Part shown: positions 1 through 7,249 of the stretch, piece by piece | Position numbering within the stretch: position 1 is the stretch's first letter | How the letters are laid out: every line of letters begins with the position of its first letter | Source of the DNA: Butyricicoccus sp. Marseille-Q5471 | Lineage (GTDB): Bacteria; Bacillota; Clostridia; Oscillospirales; Butyricicoccaceae | Assembly: GCF_951230135.1 (NCBI RefSeq) | Contig: NZ_CATNVC010000003.1 | Span: 186,001-250,000, forward strand | Length of the DNA: 64,000 nucleotides | Reading direction: 5' to 3' | Notes under the pieces: generated by a model | What the model was told of the DNA's origin: nothing | Seen by the model: only the letters and a program-made list of their open reading frames with translations | The model's database searches: none | Made by a program: the position numbers and the translations under genes

Positions 1-69
1 CCGCGCCGGACAGTCCTCATATAAGTACGAAACCTCTATCTTTGGCTTCAAGAAAAACGAAATGTTCAT
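1..69 (-). CDS. CBS-domain protein, 5' end only
   Basis: This is the first 23 codons of a gene that runs off the left edge of the window on the minus strand. The peptide begins MNISFFLKPKIEVSYLYED, which I recognise as the typical start of small Clostridial proteins made of paired CBS domains (ligand-sensing modules that usually bind adenine nucleotides). A GAGGGG Shine-Dalgarno lies six bases before the ATG, and a good minus-strand promoter lies further upstream. It is divergent from the ABC importer. The fragment is too short to show a complete domain, so the family call rests on the N-terminal sequence and context. Confidence 0.55.
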   Translation of the reverse strand, partial: MNISFFLKPKIEVSYLYEDCPAR

Positions 70-115
70 CCAAATCCCCTCATTTCTTGGGAAGGTTTGA
101 ATTTCCCTTGGTATT

Positions 116-144
116 ATTGTACGACAGCGGGCGTGACAGGTCAA
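116..144 (-). promoter_or_regulatory. sigma-A-type promoter for the CBS-domain gene
   Basis: On the minus strand TTGACC (139-144) and TACAAT (116-121) are separated by 17 bases. The promoter lies inside the inverted repeat at 117-158: the -10 falls in one arm and the -35 in the loop. Confidence 0.6.
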
Positions 145-158
145 CCGCCGTCGTACAA
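117..158. promoter_or_regulatory. 9-bp inverted repeat over a divergent promoter (putative operator)
   Basis: TTGTACGAC at 117-125 and its exact reverse complement GTCGTACAA at 150-158 bracket a 24-base centre that contains a second short inverted pair (GCGG/CCGC). The repeat overlaps the minus-strand promoter of the CBS gene. No U-tract follows on either strand, so it does not look like a terminator. A regulator-binding site is the likelier reading (inference). Confidence 0.4.
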
Positions 159-230
159 GATTGATAGTTTATTTACAAATATCCGCGCACTTCTTCGCAA
201 AAAGCGGCATGAAAAACCTTCCATACAGTC

Positions 231-259
231 TTGACCTTTTTCCTTTTAACTGCTAAAAT
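231..259 (+). promoter_or_regulatory. sigma-A-type promoter for the TrpX-type ABC importer
   Basis: TTGACC at 231-236 and TAAAAT at 254-259 are 17 bases apart. The ABC binding-protein start lies about 60 bases downstream. Confidence 0.6.
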
Positions 260-321
260 GTAAAAGTGAAGCCGCAGGCGGCTTCCCATTGAATGTTTTA
301 TCGCAAAGGAAGGGTTACATA

Positions 322-1341
322 ATGAAGAAAAGAATTCTGGCTGCTCTGATGGCGGGCGCAATGGCACTCAGCCTGACTGCATGCGGCGGCAGTGGCGACA
401 ATGCTGCTGCGGGCAACACCGATAACGCCGGCGATGCGGCTGCGACCGGCAAAACCTTTAAAGTTGGCATCTGCCAGCTCGTGCAGCACCCCGCACTGGA
501 CGCTGCAACCCAGGGCTTCCGCGAAAAGCTCGAAGAGCTGATGACGGCAGGCGGCAACAAGGTGGAGTTTGACGAGCAGAACGCTTCGGGCGATGCACCG
601 ACCTGTGCTACCATCGTCAACGGCTTTGTTTCCTCGAACGTTGATCTGATTCTTGCCAACGCGACCTCGCCGCTGCAGGCCGCTGCCGCAGGCACCGATT
701 CCATTCCCGTGCTCGGCACCTCGGTCACCGACTATGCGACCGCGCTTGAAATCGACAACTGGACCGGCGCAACCGGCCGCAACATTTCGGGCACCTCCGA
801 CCTTGCCCCCCTCGAGGAGCAGGCCAAGATGCTGAACGAAATGTTCCCGGATGCAAAGAACGTCGGCCTGCTGTACTGCTCGGGCGAGCCGAACTCGGCT
901 TACCAGATTTCGGTCATCAAGCCGATTCTGGAGCAGATGGGCTACACCTGCACCGAGTATTCCTTTGCTGACTCCAACGACATCGCTTCGATCTGCACCA
1001 GCGCTGTCGGTGCTTCCGATGTGATCTACGTACCGACCGACAATCAGGTTGCGTCGAACACCGAAATCATCAACAACATCTGCCTGCCGGCCAAGGTTCC
1101 GGTCATCGCGGGTGAAGAGGGCATCTGCTCCGGCTGCGGCGTAGCTACTCTGTCGATCAGCTACTATGAGCTCGGCCAGACCACCGGCCAGATGGCATAC
1201 GACATTCTGGTAAACGGTGCGGACGTGACCAAGATGGACGTGGAATTTGCGCCCAACGTAACCAAGAAGTACAATGCGGCGAACTGTGAAGCGCTCGGCA
1301 TCACCCCGCCGGCGGATTACGAAGCCATCGCTGCGGAATAA
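322..1341 (+). CDS. ABC transporter substrate-binding lipoprotein (TrpX-type, ABC_sub_bind family)
   Basis: 339-residue lipoprotein that would sit on the outer face of the membrane and deliver a small ligand to the permease and ATPase encoded next. The N-terminus is a lipoprotein signal (MKKR, hydrophobic stretch, lipobox LTAC with Cys21), followed by a low-complexity Gly/Ala/Asp linker. The mature part, from about residue 45 (VGICQLVQHPALDAA), has the look of the PF04392/COG2984 family, which includes the streptococcal tryptophan/tyrosine binder TrpX. The start is the ATG at 322, preceded by AAGGAAGGG; an upstream in-frame ATG at 289 would spoil the signal peptide. The three-gene importer order matches trpXYZ. 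The aromatic amino-acid substrate is inferred from the family and is not visible in the sequence. Confidence 0.85.
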   Translation: MKKRILAALMAGAMALSLTACGGSGDNAAAGNTDNAGDAAATGKTFKVGICQLVQHPALDAATQGFREKLEELMTAGGNKVEFDEQNASGDAPTCATIVNGFVSSNVDLILANATSPLQAAAAGTDSIPVLGTSVTDYATALEIDNWTGATGRNISGTSDLAPLEEQAKMLNEMFPDAKNVGLLYCSGEPNSAYQISVIKPILEQMGYTCTEYSFADSNDIASICTSAVGASDVIYVPTDNQVASNTEIINNICLPAKVPVIAGEEGICSGCGVATLSISYYELGQTTGQMAYDILVNGADVTKMDVEFAPNVTKKYNAANCEALGITPPADYEAIAAE

Positions 1342-1361
1342 TCGGGCATCTTTTTAAAAAG

Positions 1362-1394
1362 AGCGGAAAAGGACTTTCCTTTTCCGCTTTTTTT
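1362..1394 (+). terminator. hairpin with U-tract between binding protein and permease
   Basis: AGCGGAAAAGGA pairs with TCCTTTTCCGCT across a very short loop and is followed by seven T. It lies inside the importer operon, so it probably raises the yield of the binding protein relative to the membrane genes by partial termination. Confidence 0.75.
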
Positions 1395-1442
1395 CGCTAT
1401 AATGTTAACGTGTGTTTGTAATGAAAAATACCTTTTGGGGGA

Positions 1443-2351
1443 ATGAACGTGAATTTTGTCAATCTCTTCAACGCCTTGCCCGGCGCGATGGCCCAGGGCC
1501 TCATCTGGGGCATCATGGCAATCGGCGTATTTATCACCTATAAGGTGCTCGATGTCGCTGACCTGACCGTCGACGGCTCCATCACCACGGGCGGCGCGAC
1601 CTGCATCATCCTGATGGTAAACGGCTGCAACGTGTGGCTTGCCATGCTCGGCGCGATTATCGCGGGTCTGCTCGCGGGTCTTATCACGGGCATTCTACAT
1701 ACCCTGATGGGCATTCCGGCGCTGCTTGCCGGTATTTTAACGCAGCTTTCGCTGTACTCCATCAACCTGCGCATCATGAGCGGCAAGGCAAATCAGGCCA
1801 TTTCGGTCGATAAATACGATTTGCTCGTCTCGCTGCGCCGCATTCCCAACGCCATTCTCATCGGCGCGCTCTTCACGGTCGTCATCATCGCCCTGCTGTA
1901 TTGGTTCTTCGGCACCTCGCTCGGCTGCGCGATTCGTTCGACCGGCGCAAACCCCAACATGTCCCGCGCACAGGGCATCAACACCGATTTGACCAAGGTG
2001 CTCGGCCTGATGCTATCCAACGGACTGGTTGCGCTTTCCGGCGCACTGCTCGCCCAGTATCAGGGCTTTGCGGACGTCAACATGGGACGCGGCGCGATTG
2101 TCATCGGTCTGGCCGCCGTCATCGTGGGCGATGTTATTTTCGGAAAGATTTTCCGCAATTTCGCACTCAAGCTGCTTTCCGTCGGCTTCGGCGCAATTAT
2201 TTACTACGCTGTCATTCAGGTCGTGCTCTGGCTGGGTCTGAACGCCAACGACCTCAAGCTGCTCTCCGCCGTTGTGGTTGCGATTTTCCTCGCCATCCCC
2301 TACTGGAAGGGCAAATACTTCAACAAGGCCGCGAAAAAGGAGGGCAAGTAA
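1443..2351 (+). CDS. ABC transporter permease (TrpY-type, COG4120)
   Basis: 302-residue integral membrane protein with about eight to nine hydrophobic segments, of the COG4120 permease family that always accompanies ABC_sub_bind binding proteins. The segment VADLTVDGSITTGGA near residue 40 is typical of this family, which is related to the branched-chain amino-acid/ribose type permeases. A GGGGG ribosome site precedes the ATG. It ends one base before the ATPase start, so the two are translationally coupled. Its role is to form the membrane channel for the ligand bound by the preceding lipoprotein. Confidence 0.85.
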   Translation: MNVNFVNLFNALPGAMAQGLIWGIMAIGVFITYKVLDVADLTVDGSITTGGATCIILMVNGCNVWLAMLGAIIAGLLAGLITGILHTLMGIPALLAGILTQLSLYSINLRIMSGKANQAISVDKYDLLVSLRRIPNAILIGALFTVVIIALLYWFFGTSLGCAIRSTGANPNMSRAQGINTDLTKVLGLMLSNGLVALSGALLAQYQGFADVNMGRGAIVIGLAAVIVGDVIFGKIFRNFALKLLSVGFGAIIYYAVIQVVLWLGLNANDLKLLSAVVVAIFLAIPYWKGKYFNKAAKKEGK

Positions 2352-2352
2352 C

Positions 2353-3132
2353 ATGCTGGAGCTTAAAAACATCCAAAAAACCTTCAACGCCGGCACAATT
2401 AATGAGAAAAAGGCCATCAACGGCCTCAATCTGACGCTTGAAAACGGCGATTTTGTTACCGTCATCGGCGGCAACGGCGCGGGCAAGTCGACCATCCTGA
2501 ACCTCATTGCGGGCGTGTTCCCGGTCGATCAGGGCACGATTCACCTAAACGGCTTCAACCTGACCGGACTGCCCGAGCACAAGCGTGCGAAGTATCTCGG
2601 CCGCGTGTTTCAGGACCCGATGATGGGCACCGCCGCGACGATGGGCATCGAAGAAAACCTCGCGCTGGCCTACCGACGTGGCAAAACACGCGGTCTGGGC
2701 AGCGGCATCACCGCCGCCGAGCGTGAGATTTACCGCGAAAAGCTTGCCACCCTCGGCCTGGGACTCGAGGAGCGCATGACGAGCAAGGTTGGCCTGCTGT
2801 CAGGCGGCCAGCGTCAGGCGCTGACGCTGCTGATGGCGACCCTGCAAAAGCCCGATCTGCTGCTACTGGATGAGCACACCGCCGCGCTCGACCCCAAAAC
2901 GGCCGACAAGGTGCTGCAGCTGACCGAAGAAATCGTCGCACGCGACGGCCTGACCACGCTGATGGTCACGCACAACATGAAGCATGCCATCCAGTACGGC
3001 AACCGTCTGATTATGATGGACGCTGGCCGCGTGGTGGTCGACATTCGCGGCGAGGAGAAGAAAAACCTCTCCGTGCGCGATCTGTTGGAGAAATTCAACA
3101 TCGAAAACGACCGTATGCTGCTGTCCGAATAA
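2353..3132 (+). CDS. ABC transporter ATP-binding protein (TrpZ-type, COG1101)
   Basis: 259-residue ATPase. It shows a Walker A motif (GGNGAGKST), the signature motif LSGGQRQAL, Walker B (LLLDEHTAALD) and the H-loop (VTHNM). The DEHTAALD form is typical of COG1101 ATPases that pair with COG4120 permeases. The start at ATG 2353 (MLELKNIQKTF) is chosen because it sits one base after the permease stop and matches the family's N-terminus; an in-frame upstream start would add 27 residues of permease shadow. It energises the importer. Confidence 0.88.
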   Translation: MLELKNIQKTFNAGTINEKKAINGLNLTLENGDFVTVIGGNGAGKSTILNLIAGVFPVDQGTIHLNGFNLTGLPEHKRAKYLGRVFQDPMMGTAATMGIEENLALAYRRGKTRGLGSGITAAEREIYREKLATLGLGLEERMTSKVGLLSGGQRQALTLLMATLQKPDLLLLDEHTAALDPKTADKVLQLTEEIVARDGLTTLMVTHNMKHAIQYGNRLIMMDAGRVVVDIRGEEKKNLSVRDLLEKFNIENDRMLLSE

Positions 3133-3133
3133 A

Positions 3134-3727
3134 ATGGACGATTTCATCATCCGACTTGCGACCGAAGCGGATGCCGCAGACCTCCTTGGTATTTATGCGC
3201 CGTATGTTGAGCAGACCGCGATTACGTTTGAGTATGACGTACCCAGCGTGTCCGAATTTCGCTCCCGCATCAGGCGCGTCAAGGAGCGCTATCCCTATCT
3301 GGTTGCCGCGCAAAACGGTGTCCTCGTCGGCTATGCGTATGCCGGGGCGTTTCACGAACGTGCCGCATACCATTGGGCGGTCGAAACGTCCATTTATGTC
3401 CGCATGGACTGCAAGCACCAGGGCATCGGATGCAAGCTCTATCACGCGCTGGAGCGCGCGCTGAGGCAGCAGGGTATTCTAAATGTGAACGCCTGCATTG
3501 CCTGTCCGGAGACCGAGGACGAATACCTCACGCGGGACAGCGTGCGGTTTCACGAGCATCTCGGCTATCGCATGGTCGGCGAGTTCCATCAATGCGGCTA
3601 TAAGTTCAAGCGCTGGTACAACATGGTGTGGATGGAGAAAACCATCGGCGACCATTTTCAGCATCAGCCGGAAGTCCTCTGGTGGCCGGAAATCGAGGCG
3701 GCGGGCAACGGATTAGAGGAATCATAG
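3134..3727 (+). CDS. GNAT-family N-acetyltransferase (phosphinothricin acetyltransferase-like)
   Basis: 197-residue acetyltransferase that begins one base after the ABC ATPase stop, so it is likely cotranscribed. The sequence IRLATEADAADLLGIYAPYVEQTAITFEY at the N-terminus and the acetyl-CoA region (VRMDCKHQGIGCKLY, about residues 94-108) fit the PAT/YncA branch of GNAT, which acetylates small amines, some of them toxic. The C-terminal GYKFKRWYNMVWMEK also fits. The C-terminal tail of about 25 residues is longer than usual. The real substrate is unknown, and the link to the importer is positional only. Confidence 0.8.
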   Translation: MDDFIIRLATEADAADLLGIYAPYVEQTAITFEYDVPSVSEFRSRIRRVKERYPYLVAAQNGVLVGYAYAGAFHERAAYHWAVETSIYVRMDCKHQGIGCKLYHALERALRQQGILNVNACIACPETEDEYLTRDSVRFHEHLGYRMVGEFHQCGYKFKRWYNMVWMEKTIGDHFQHQPEVLWWPEIEAAGNGLEES

Positions 3728-3729
3728 TA

Positions 3730-3769
3730 AAAGAGGGCGCTATCGCTTGCAAGCGACAGCGCCCTCTTT
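3730..3769. terminator. bidirectional terminator between the GNAT gene and mntP
   Basis: A long hairpin (AAAGAGGGCGCT against AGCGCCCTCTTT, with an inner TCGCTTGCAAGCGA palindrome) lies between convergent genes and has U-tracts on both strands. Confidence 0.8.
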
Positions 3770-3778
3770 CTGTTTTGT

Positions 3779-4351
3779 TCAGCCCAGCAATCCCAAATGC
3801 TCGAGCAGGATTTTCAGCCCCATTAAAATCAGCACCGCGCCGCCGAACAGCTCGGCGCGGGACTTATACTTCAGTCCAAATACATGACCGACCTTGACGC
3901 CGATGCACGAGAGCACAAAGGTCGTCAGACCGATAAACAGCACGGCCGGCACGATGTCGACCTGCAAAAACGCGAAGGTTACGCCCACGGCGAGCGCGTC
4001 AATACTGGTCGCGACCGCGAGCGGCAGCATGGTCGCAAAGGAGAAGGAGTCATTGAGCGAGGTGCCCTCGTCATCCTGCCCGCCGCGCGACTCGCGCACC
4101 ATGTTGCCGCCGATCAGTGCAAGCAGCACGAATGCAATCCAGTGATCGACGTTGGTGATGAACGACTGAAAATTAACGCCCAGCAAAAAGCCAATCAGCG
4201 GCATCATTGCCTGAAAACCGCCGAAATACGCGCCCGTGATGAGCGCATGCTTTGGCCGCAGCTTGCGCACCGAAAGCCCCTTACAGATGGATACCGCAAA
4301 CGCATCCATCGACAGCCCCACCGCGATGATAAAAAGTTCCCATAATCCCAT
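3779..4351 (-). CDS. mntP: manganese efflux pump MntP
   Basis: 190-residue membrane protein with six hydrophobic segments. It has the two conserved pieces of the MntP (DUF204) family: the N-terminal [14 protein letters not shown] and the internal repeat [14 protein letters not shown], whose Asp residues are needed for Mn(II) export in characterised members. It would pump excess manganese out of the cell. The gene sits behind a yybP-ykoY manganese riboswitch on the same strand, which independently supports the assignment. The start ATG follows a GGAGG site. Confidence 0.93.
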   Translation of the reverse strand: MGLWELFIIAVGLSMDAFAVSICKGLSVRKLRPKHALITGAYFGGFQAMMPLIGFLLGVNFQSFITNVDHWIAFVLLALIGGNMVRESRGGQDDEGTSLNDSFSFATMLPLAVATSIDALAVGVTFAFLQVDIVPAVLFIGLTTFVLSCIGVKVGHVFGLKYKSRAELFGGAVLILMGLKILLEHLGLLG

Positions 4352-4395
4352 TTCTTGTCCTCCTTATGTTATCCCGCGCCAGAAAGGGCATAAAA

Positions 4396-4520
4396 AAAGA
4401 CCCATCTGTCGCTTAAACAGATAAGTCTCGTCATTTCATGCAAAACCAGAAGAGCAGGCTCTTCAGTATGTTGGCCTTGCCGCGCGGCCGGAACAAGCCT
4501 CGCTGACTACTCCCTTATTA
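4396..4520 (-). promoter_or_regulatory. yybP-ykoY manganese riboswitch upstream of mntP
   Basis: Read on the minus strand, the leader carries the hallmarks of the yybP-ykoY class: GGGAGTAG near its 5' end, CAACATACTGA in the middle and a TGACGAGAC segment near the 3' side. These flank a GC-rich variable stem. The last part forms an intrinsic terminator (arms around 4399-4427, U-tract 4392-4398). In this class Mn(II) binding favours read-through, so mntP would be induced by manganese. Confidence 0.88.
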
Positions 4521-4530
4521 CAGTTTTTTT

Positions 4531-4559
4531 ATCATACCATATGCGGCAATCCTTGTCAA
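4531..4559 (-). promoter_or_regulatory. sigma-A-type promoter for the mntP riboswitch
   Basis: On the minus strand TTGACA (4554-4559) and TATGAT (4531-4536) are 17 bases apart, just upstream of the riboswitch. Confidence 0.65.
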
Positions 4560-4587
4560 TATGCCCGCCCGCGCACCCCGGGCGGAC

Positions 4588-5238
4588 TCAGCCGCCAAGG
4601 GTCACATCCTGCGTATCATACCACTGCATGGCGCGTTCAAACTGCCCTGCGGCAAACTCCGGCCACATCTCGTCAATCGTGAAAATATCCGCATACACCG
4701 TCTGCACCGGCAGCAGGCCGGACAGCCGCTTCCGGCCTCCCCAGCGCAGCACCAAATCGACCCGGGAAACATCGCGGGAGCGGAGGTTGTCCCAGATGGT
4801 TTTTCGGCTGCGCGTGCCGGTCTGCATGTTACCCAAATCCCATTCCCAACCGTAATTGACCAGAAAATTGACCCGGGTTCTGCCGTCGCCGAATACCGTG
4901 CGCTCGTGCACATAGGGCAGCAGCTCCTTCGGGAACATCGGCGAGTCGTAGTTGCCGACCACGAGGAGGGATACGTTCTCCCGCTGCACCATTCTGACCG
5001 CCTCAACGCACGCGTCGGTAAACGCCTGCACCTGATCCTTTGGACGCTTGCAGTTGTCGGTGGTAAAGCCATAATACGTGACTTCGCCGATGCCGTACTG
5101 CTGCGCGAGCCGCAGGCAGGCAACGCCCGGCGTCAGGCCGTGGTCGTAGCCGTCGCGCTTTTGCAGCCCTGCTTCGCACGCCCAGCGGCGGTTGCCGTCC
5201 GGAATAATTGCAATATGGTTTGGTTTGCGCACTGTCAT
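4588..5238 (-). CDS. divergent cis-prenyltransferase (UppS family paralogue)
   Basis: About 215 residues. The N-terminal NHIAIIPDGNRRWA contains the catalytic Asp of the undecaprenyl diphosphate synthase family, and the C-terminal RWGGRKRLSGLLPVQ with WPEF matches the usual RTGGE..RSNFLLWQ and WPDF region. Several near-invariant positions differ: the Glu after GG is Arg, SNFLLWQ is SGLLPVQ, and the ENW motif is DNC. It is therefore probably a specialised paralogue making another (Z)-prenyl diphosphate, or has altered activity, rather than the housekeeping enzyme. The start is uncertain: the ATG at 5238 touches its GAGGTG site, while a GTG at 5232 is six bases from it. Confidence 0.72.
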   Translation of the reverse strand: MTVRKPNHIAIIPDGNRRWACEAGLQKRDGYDHGLTPGVACLRLAQQYGIGEVTYYGFTTDNCKRPKDQVQAFTDACVEAVRMVQRENVSLLVVGNYDSPMFPKELLPYVHERTVFGDGRTRVNFLVNYGWEWDLGNMQTGTRSRKTIWDNLRSRDVSRVDLVLRWGGRKRLSGLLPVQTVYADIFTIDEMWPEFAAGQFERAMQWYDTQDVTLGG

Positions 5239-5305
5239 CACCTCATGTTTTTTCCAGTATGTCCAGAAAAAACGCTCGGCAACCATGAGCGGTAAACAGA
5301 TGCAA

Positions 5306-5339
5306 AAAACCCGCCGTTTCTTACGAAACAGCGGGTTTT
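5306..5339 (-). terminator. terminator after tRNA-Thr
   Basis: AAACCCGC and GCGGGTTT arms with inner GTTTC/GAAAC pairing, followed on the minus strand by a run of T, just downstream of the tRNA. Confidence 0.7.
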
Positions 5340-5341
5340 CT

Positions 5342-5417
5342 TGGAGCTTGTGGCCGGACTCGAACCGGCGACCTGCGCATTACGAATGCGCTGCTCTACC
5401 AACTGAGCCACACAAGC
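5342..5417 (-). tRNA. tRNA-Thr(CGT)
   Basis: The minus strand folds into a complete cloverleaf: acceptor GCTTGTG/CACAAGC (7 bp), D arm GCTC/GAGC, anticodon stem GCGCA/TGCGC with loop TTCGTAA, and T arm GCCGG/CCGGC with TTCGAGT. The anticodon CGT reads ACG, hence threonine. The discriminator T and the 3' CCA are encoded (5342-5345). Confidence 0.93.
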
Positions 5418-5439
5418 ATCTCAGGTTGTCAGCCTTGTT

Positions 5440-5468
5440 ATTGTAACACGGCTCTGACATTTCGTCAA
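5440..5468 (-). promoter_or_regulatory. sigma-A-type promoter for tRNA-Thr
   Basis: On the minus strand TTGACG (5463-5468) and TACAAT (5440-5445) are 17 bases apart, about 20 bases upstream of the tRNA. Confidence 0.6.
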
Positions 5469-5487
5469 TCTTTTTTTGATATTTTCC

Positions 5488-5515
5488 TTGACTTTTTGTT
5501 TTCACACGATATAAT
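5488..5515 (+). promoter_or_regulatory. sigma-A-type promoter for rpsF-ssb-rpsR
   Basis: TTGACT (5488-5493) and a perfect TATAAT (5510-5515) are spaced by 16 bases. A leader of about 58 bases follows; it contains a small hairpin (CACAAC/GTTGTG) before rpsF. I cannot say whether this is an S6:S18 autoregulatory leader. Confidence 0.7.
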
Positions 5516-5579
5516 AGTAGGGTATCCTTGCTCACAACAAAGGTTGTGGGCCAAAAGTCCAAAAGGAGGTGCTAAATTT

Positions 5580-5876
5580 ATGGCAAAGATCACTGGCAAG
5601 TATGAGACGATCTTCATTGTCAACCCCACGCTGGAAGAGGCAGCTGCTACTGCTGTCGTGGACAAGTTCAAGGCGCTCATCGAGCAGAACAGCACGAACG
5701 TCGAGGTTGAGGACTGGGGCAAGCGCAAGCTGGCGTACCCGATCAACGATCTGACCGAGGGCACTTACACGCTCGTCCGTTTCGAGTCTGCTCCGGCTTT
5801 CCCGGCTGAGCTCGACCGTATCTACAAGATCACGGACGGTATCATGCGTTCCCTCATCGTCTGCCTGGACGACTAA
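5580..5876 (+). CDS. rpsF: 30S ribosomal protein S6
   Basis: 98-residue protein matching bacterial S6: KYETIFIVNPTLEEAAATAVVDKF at the start, then WGKRKLAYPINDLTEGTYTLVRFE. S6 binds 16S rRNA with S18 in the platform of the small subunit. The ATG at 5580 is chosen because it follows AAGGAGGT and gives the normal family length; the longer frame upstream is leader. It heads the conserved rpsF-ssb-rpsR operon. Confidence 0.96.
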   Translation: MAKITGKYETIFIVNPTLEEAAATAVVDKFKALIEQNSTNVEVEDWGKRKLAYPINDLTEGTYTLVRFESAPAFPAELDRIYKITDGIMRSLIVCLDD

Positions 5877-5891
5877 GGCAGGTGTGCTGAA

Positions 5892-6371
5892 ATGCTCAAC
5901 AAGGCTATTCTGATGGGTCGATTGACCCGCGATCCCGAGCTGCGCCACACCCAGAGCAACATGGCCGTTTGTTCTTTCTCCCTCGCGATTGACCGCGATC
6001 GGAAGGGACCCAACGGCGAACGCCAGACCGACTTCATCGACTGTGTCGCATGGGGCCGTCAGGCTGAATTTGTCGCTCAGTGGTTCACAAAGGGCGTCAT
6101 GGCCATCGTGGTTGGCCGCATCCAGTCCCGCCGTTGGCAGGACCAGAACGGTAACAACCGAACCGCCATCGAAATCAACTGCGACGAAGTCTCCTTTGGT
6201 GAGACCAAAAAGTCGCGTGAAAACGGCGGCGGCAGCTTTGGCGGCTATGATAACGGTTCCCAGATGCGCCCTGAACCCGCCGGATCTCAGGTGTCTCCCG
6301 CATTCGATCTGCCCTCGGGCGGTTCGGATTTCCAGGAGCTCGCTGATGACGACGGCGATGTCCCATTCTAA
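5892..6371 (+). CDS. ssb: single-stranded DNA-binding protein
   Basis: 159 residues. The N-terminal OB fold (MLNKAILMGRLTRDPELRHTQ to about residue 105) is followed by a Gly/Asn-rich linker and the acidic tip DDGDVPF, which recruits replication and repair partners. It coats single-stranded DNA during replication, recombination and repair. Its place between rpsF and rpsR is the standard bacterial order and marks it as the main, housekeeping SSB. Confidence 0.96.
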   Translation: MLNKAILMGRLTRDPELRHTQSNMAVCSFSLAIDRDRKGPNGERQTDFIDCVAWGRQAEFVAQWFTKGVMAIVVGRIQSRRWQDQNGNNRTAIEINCDEVSFGETKKSRENGGGSFGGYDNGSQMRPEPAGSQVSPAFDLPSGGSDFQELADDDGDVPF

Positions 6372-6389
6372 TAAGGAGGTTATGTGACA

Positions 6390-6662
6390 ATGGAAGAAAC
6401 CAGGAAGGAATACACGCCCCGTCCGGAACGTTCGGAGCGTCCCCAGCGCGGCCGTCGTCGCAGAAAGGTTTGCACCTTCTGTGTAGACAAGGTCGAGCAT
6501 GTTGACTATAAGGACCTTGCGAAGCTTCGCAAGTTTATGTCCGAGCGCGGCAAGATTCTGCCCCGCCGTATGACCGGTGCATGTGCGTGCCATCAGCGTC
6601 AGCTGACCGACGCAATCAAGCGTGCCCGTCACATCGCTCTGCTCCCCTACACGGCGGAGTAA
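6390..6662 (+). CDS. rpsR: 30S ribosomal protein S18
   Basis: 90 residues, with a basic N-terminal tail (RGRRRRKV) and the S18 core ([24 protein letters not shown], then [20 protein letters not shown]). It keeps the Cys pattern CTFC and CACH of the zinc-binding (C+) form of S18. It binds with S6 in the small-subunit platform. The ATG at 6390 is preferred over the in-frame GTG at 6384 because it lies nine bases, rather than three, from AAGGAGGT. It is the last gene of the operon, followed by a terminator. Confidence 0.95.
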   Translation: MEETRKEYTPRPERSERPQRGRRRRKVCTFCVDKVEHVDYKDLAKLRKFMSERGKILPRRMTGACACHQRQLTDAIKRARHIALLPYTAE

Positions 6663-6691
6663 GCAAATCGTTTTTTAATAGGATACACAAG

Positions 6692-6722
6692 AGACTGTCC
6701 CTCCGGGGGGCGGTCTTTTTTT
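6692..6722 (+). terminator. terminator of rpsF-ssb-rpsR
   Basis: AGACTGTCCC pairs with GGGCGGTCT and is followed by a run of T. Confidence 0.75.
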
Positions 6723-6735
6723 GCCTTTCAGGGGA

Positions 6736-6771
6736 AAAAGCCGCTGTCCGACTTGATCGGCAGCGGCTTTT
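6736..6771 (-). terminator. terminator of the desulfoferrodoxin gene
   Basis: AAAAGCCGCTG and CAGCGGCTTTT arms with a T-rich end on the minus strand lie just downstream of the minus-strand dfx stop. On the plus strand it could back up the rpsR terminator. Confidence 0.7.
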
Positions 6772-6783
6772 GCTTCACTTTTC

Positions 6784-7161
6784 TTACAGATCCTTTTTCC
6801 ACAAACCATGCAGGTTGCAGTATTCATAAACCGCAATCGGCTTTTCGTCGCACAGCGCAAATTTGGCCTCCGGTGCCCCAGTATGCGGCAAATCGCGGCG
6901 ATAAACGCCCTTGTCCGTCACCAGAATGATGAAGGCGATGTGGTGCTCGTCGCTCATCGGATGGGCGACCTCACCCACGCAGGCCGTGACCTTATCGCCC
7001 TCGACCTTGACAACGGGCACGTGCTTTTCCATCGCGCCGTCGGTCGCACCCGCGTGCATTTCCTTCATCGGCTCACCGCAGCAGATAACCGGTACGCCGT
7101 GATCCACTACCTTTTCCACTACGTTGCCGCAGTGCATGCATTTCAGCAGCTTCAGTTCCAT
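6784..7161 (-). CDS. dfx: desulfoferrodoxin (superoxide reductase)
   Basis: 125 residues in two parts. The N-terminal desulforedoxin domain has the rubredoxin-like iron ligands CMHC and a CC pair (residues 8, 11, 27 and 28). The C-terminal neelaredoxin domain supplies the catalytic Fe(His)4Cys centre (MEKHVPV, GEVAHPM, EHHI, CNLHG). It reduces superoxide to peroxide without making oxygen, the usual defence of strict anaerobes. It is a single-gene unit with an AAGGAG site and its own terminator. Reduced rubredoxin is the usual electron donor and is not encoded nearby. Confidence 0.93.
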   Translation of the reverse strand: MELKLLKCMHCGNVVEKVVDHGVPVICCGEPMKEMHAGATDGAMEKHVPVVKVEGDKVTACVGEVAHPMSDEHHIAFIILVTDKGVYRRDLPHTGAPEAKFALCDEKPIAVYEYCNLHGLWKKDL

Positions 7162-7249
7162 TGTGTAAAACTCCTTTCTTATTAAAACCCTCTGCGCACT
7201 TGCGCATCTATCGGAAAGGCCGACCGATTGCTCGTTTGGCCCTCACCGC

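Noticed and set aside
117-158. Inverted repeat as an intrinsic terminator
   Set aside because: No T-run follows on either strand, and a promoter lies within it.
5521-5579. S6:S18 autoregulatory leader before rpsF
   Set aside because: Only a 6-bp hairpin is visible and the conserved bulged CCG element could not be recognised with confidence.
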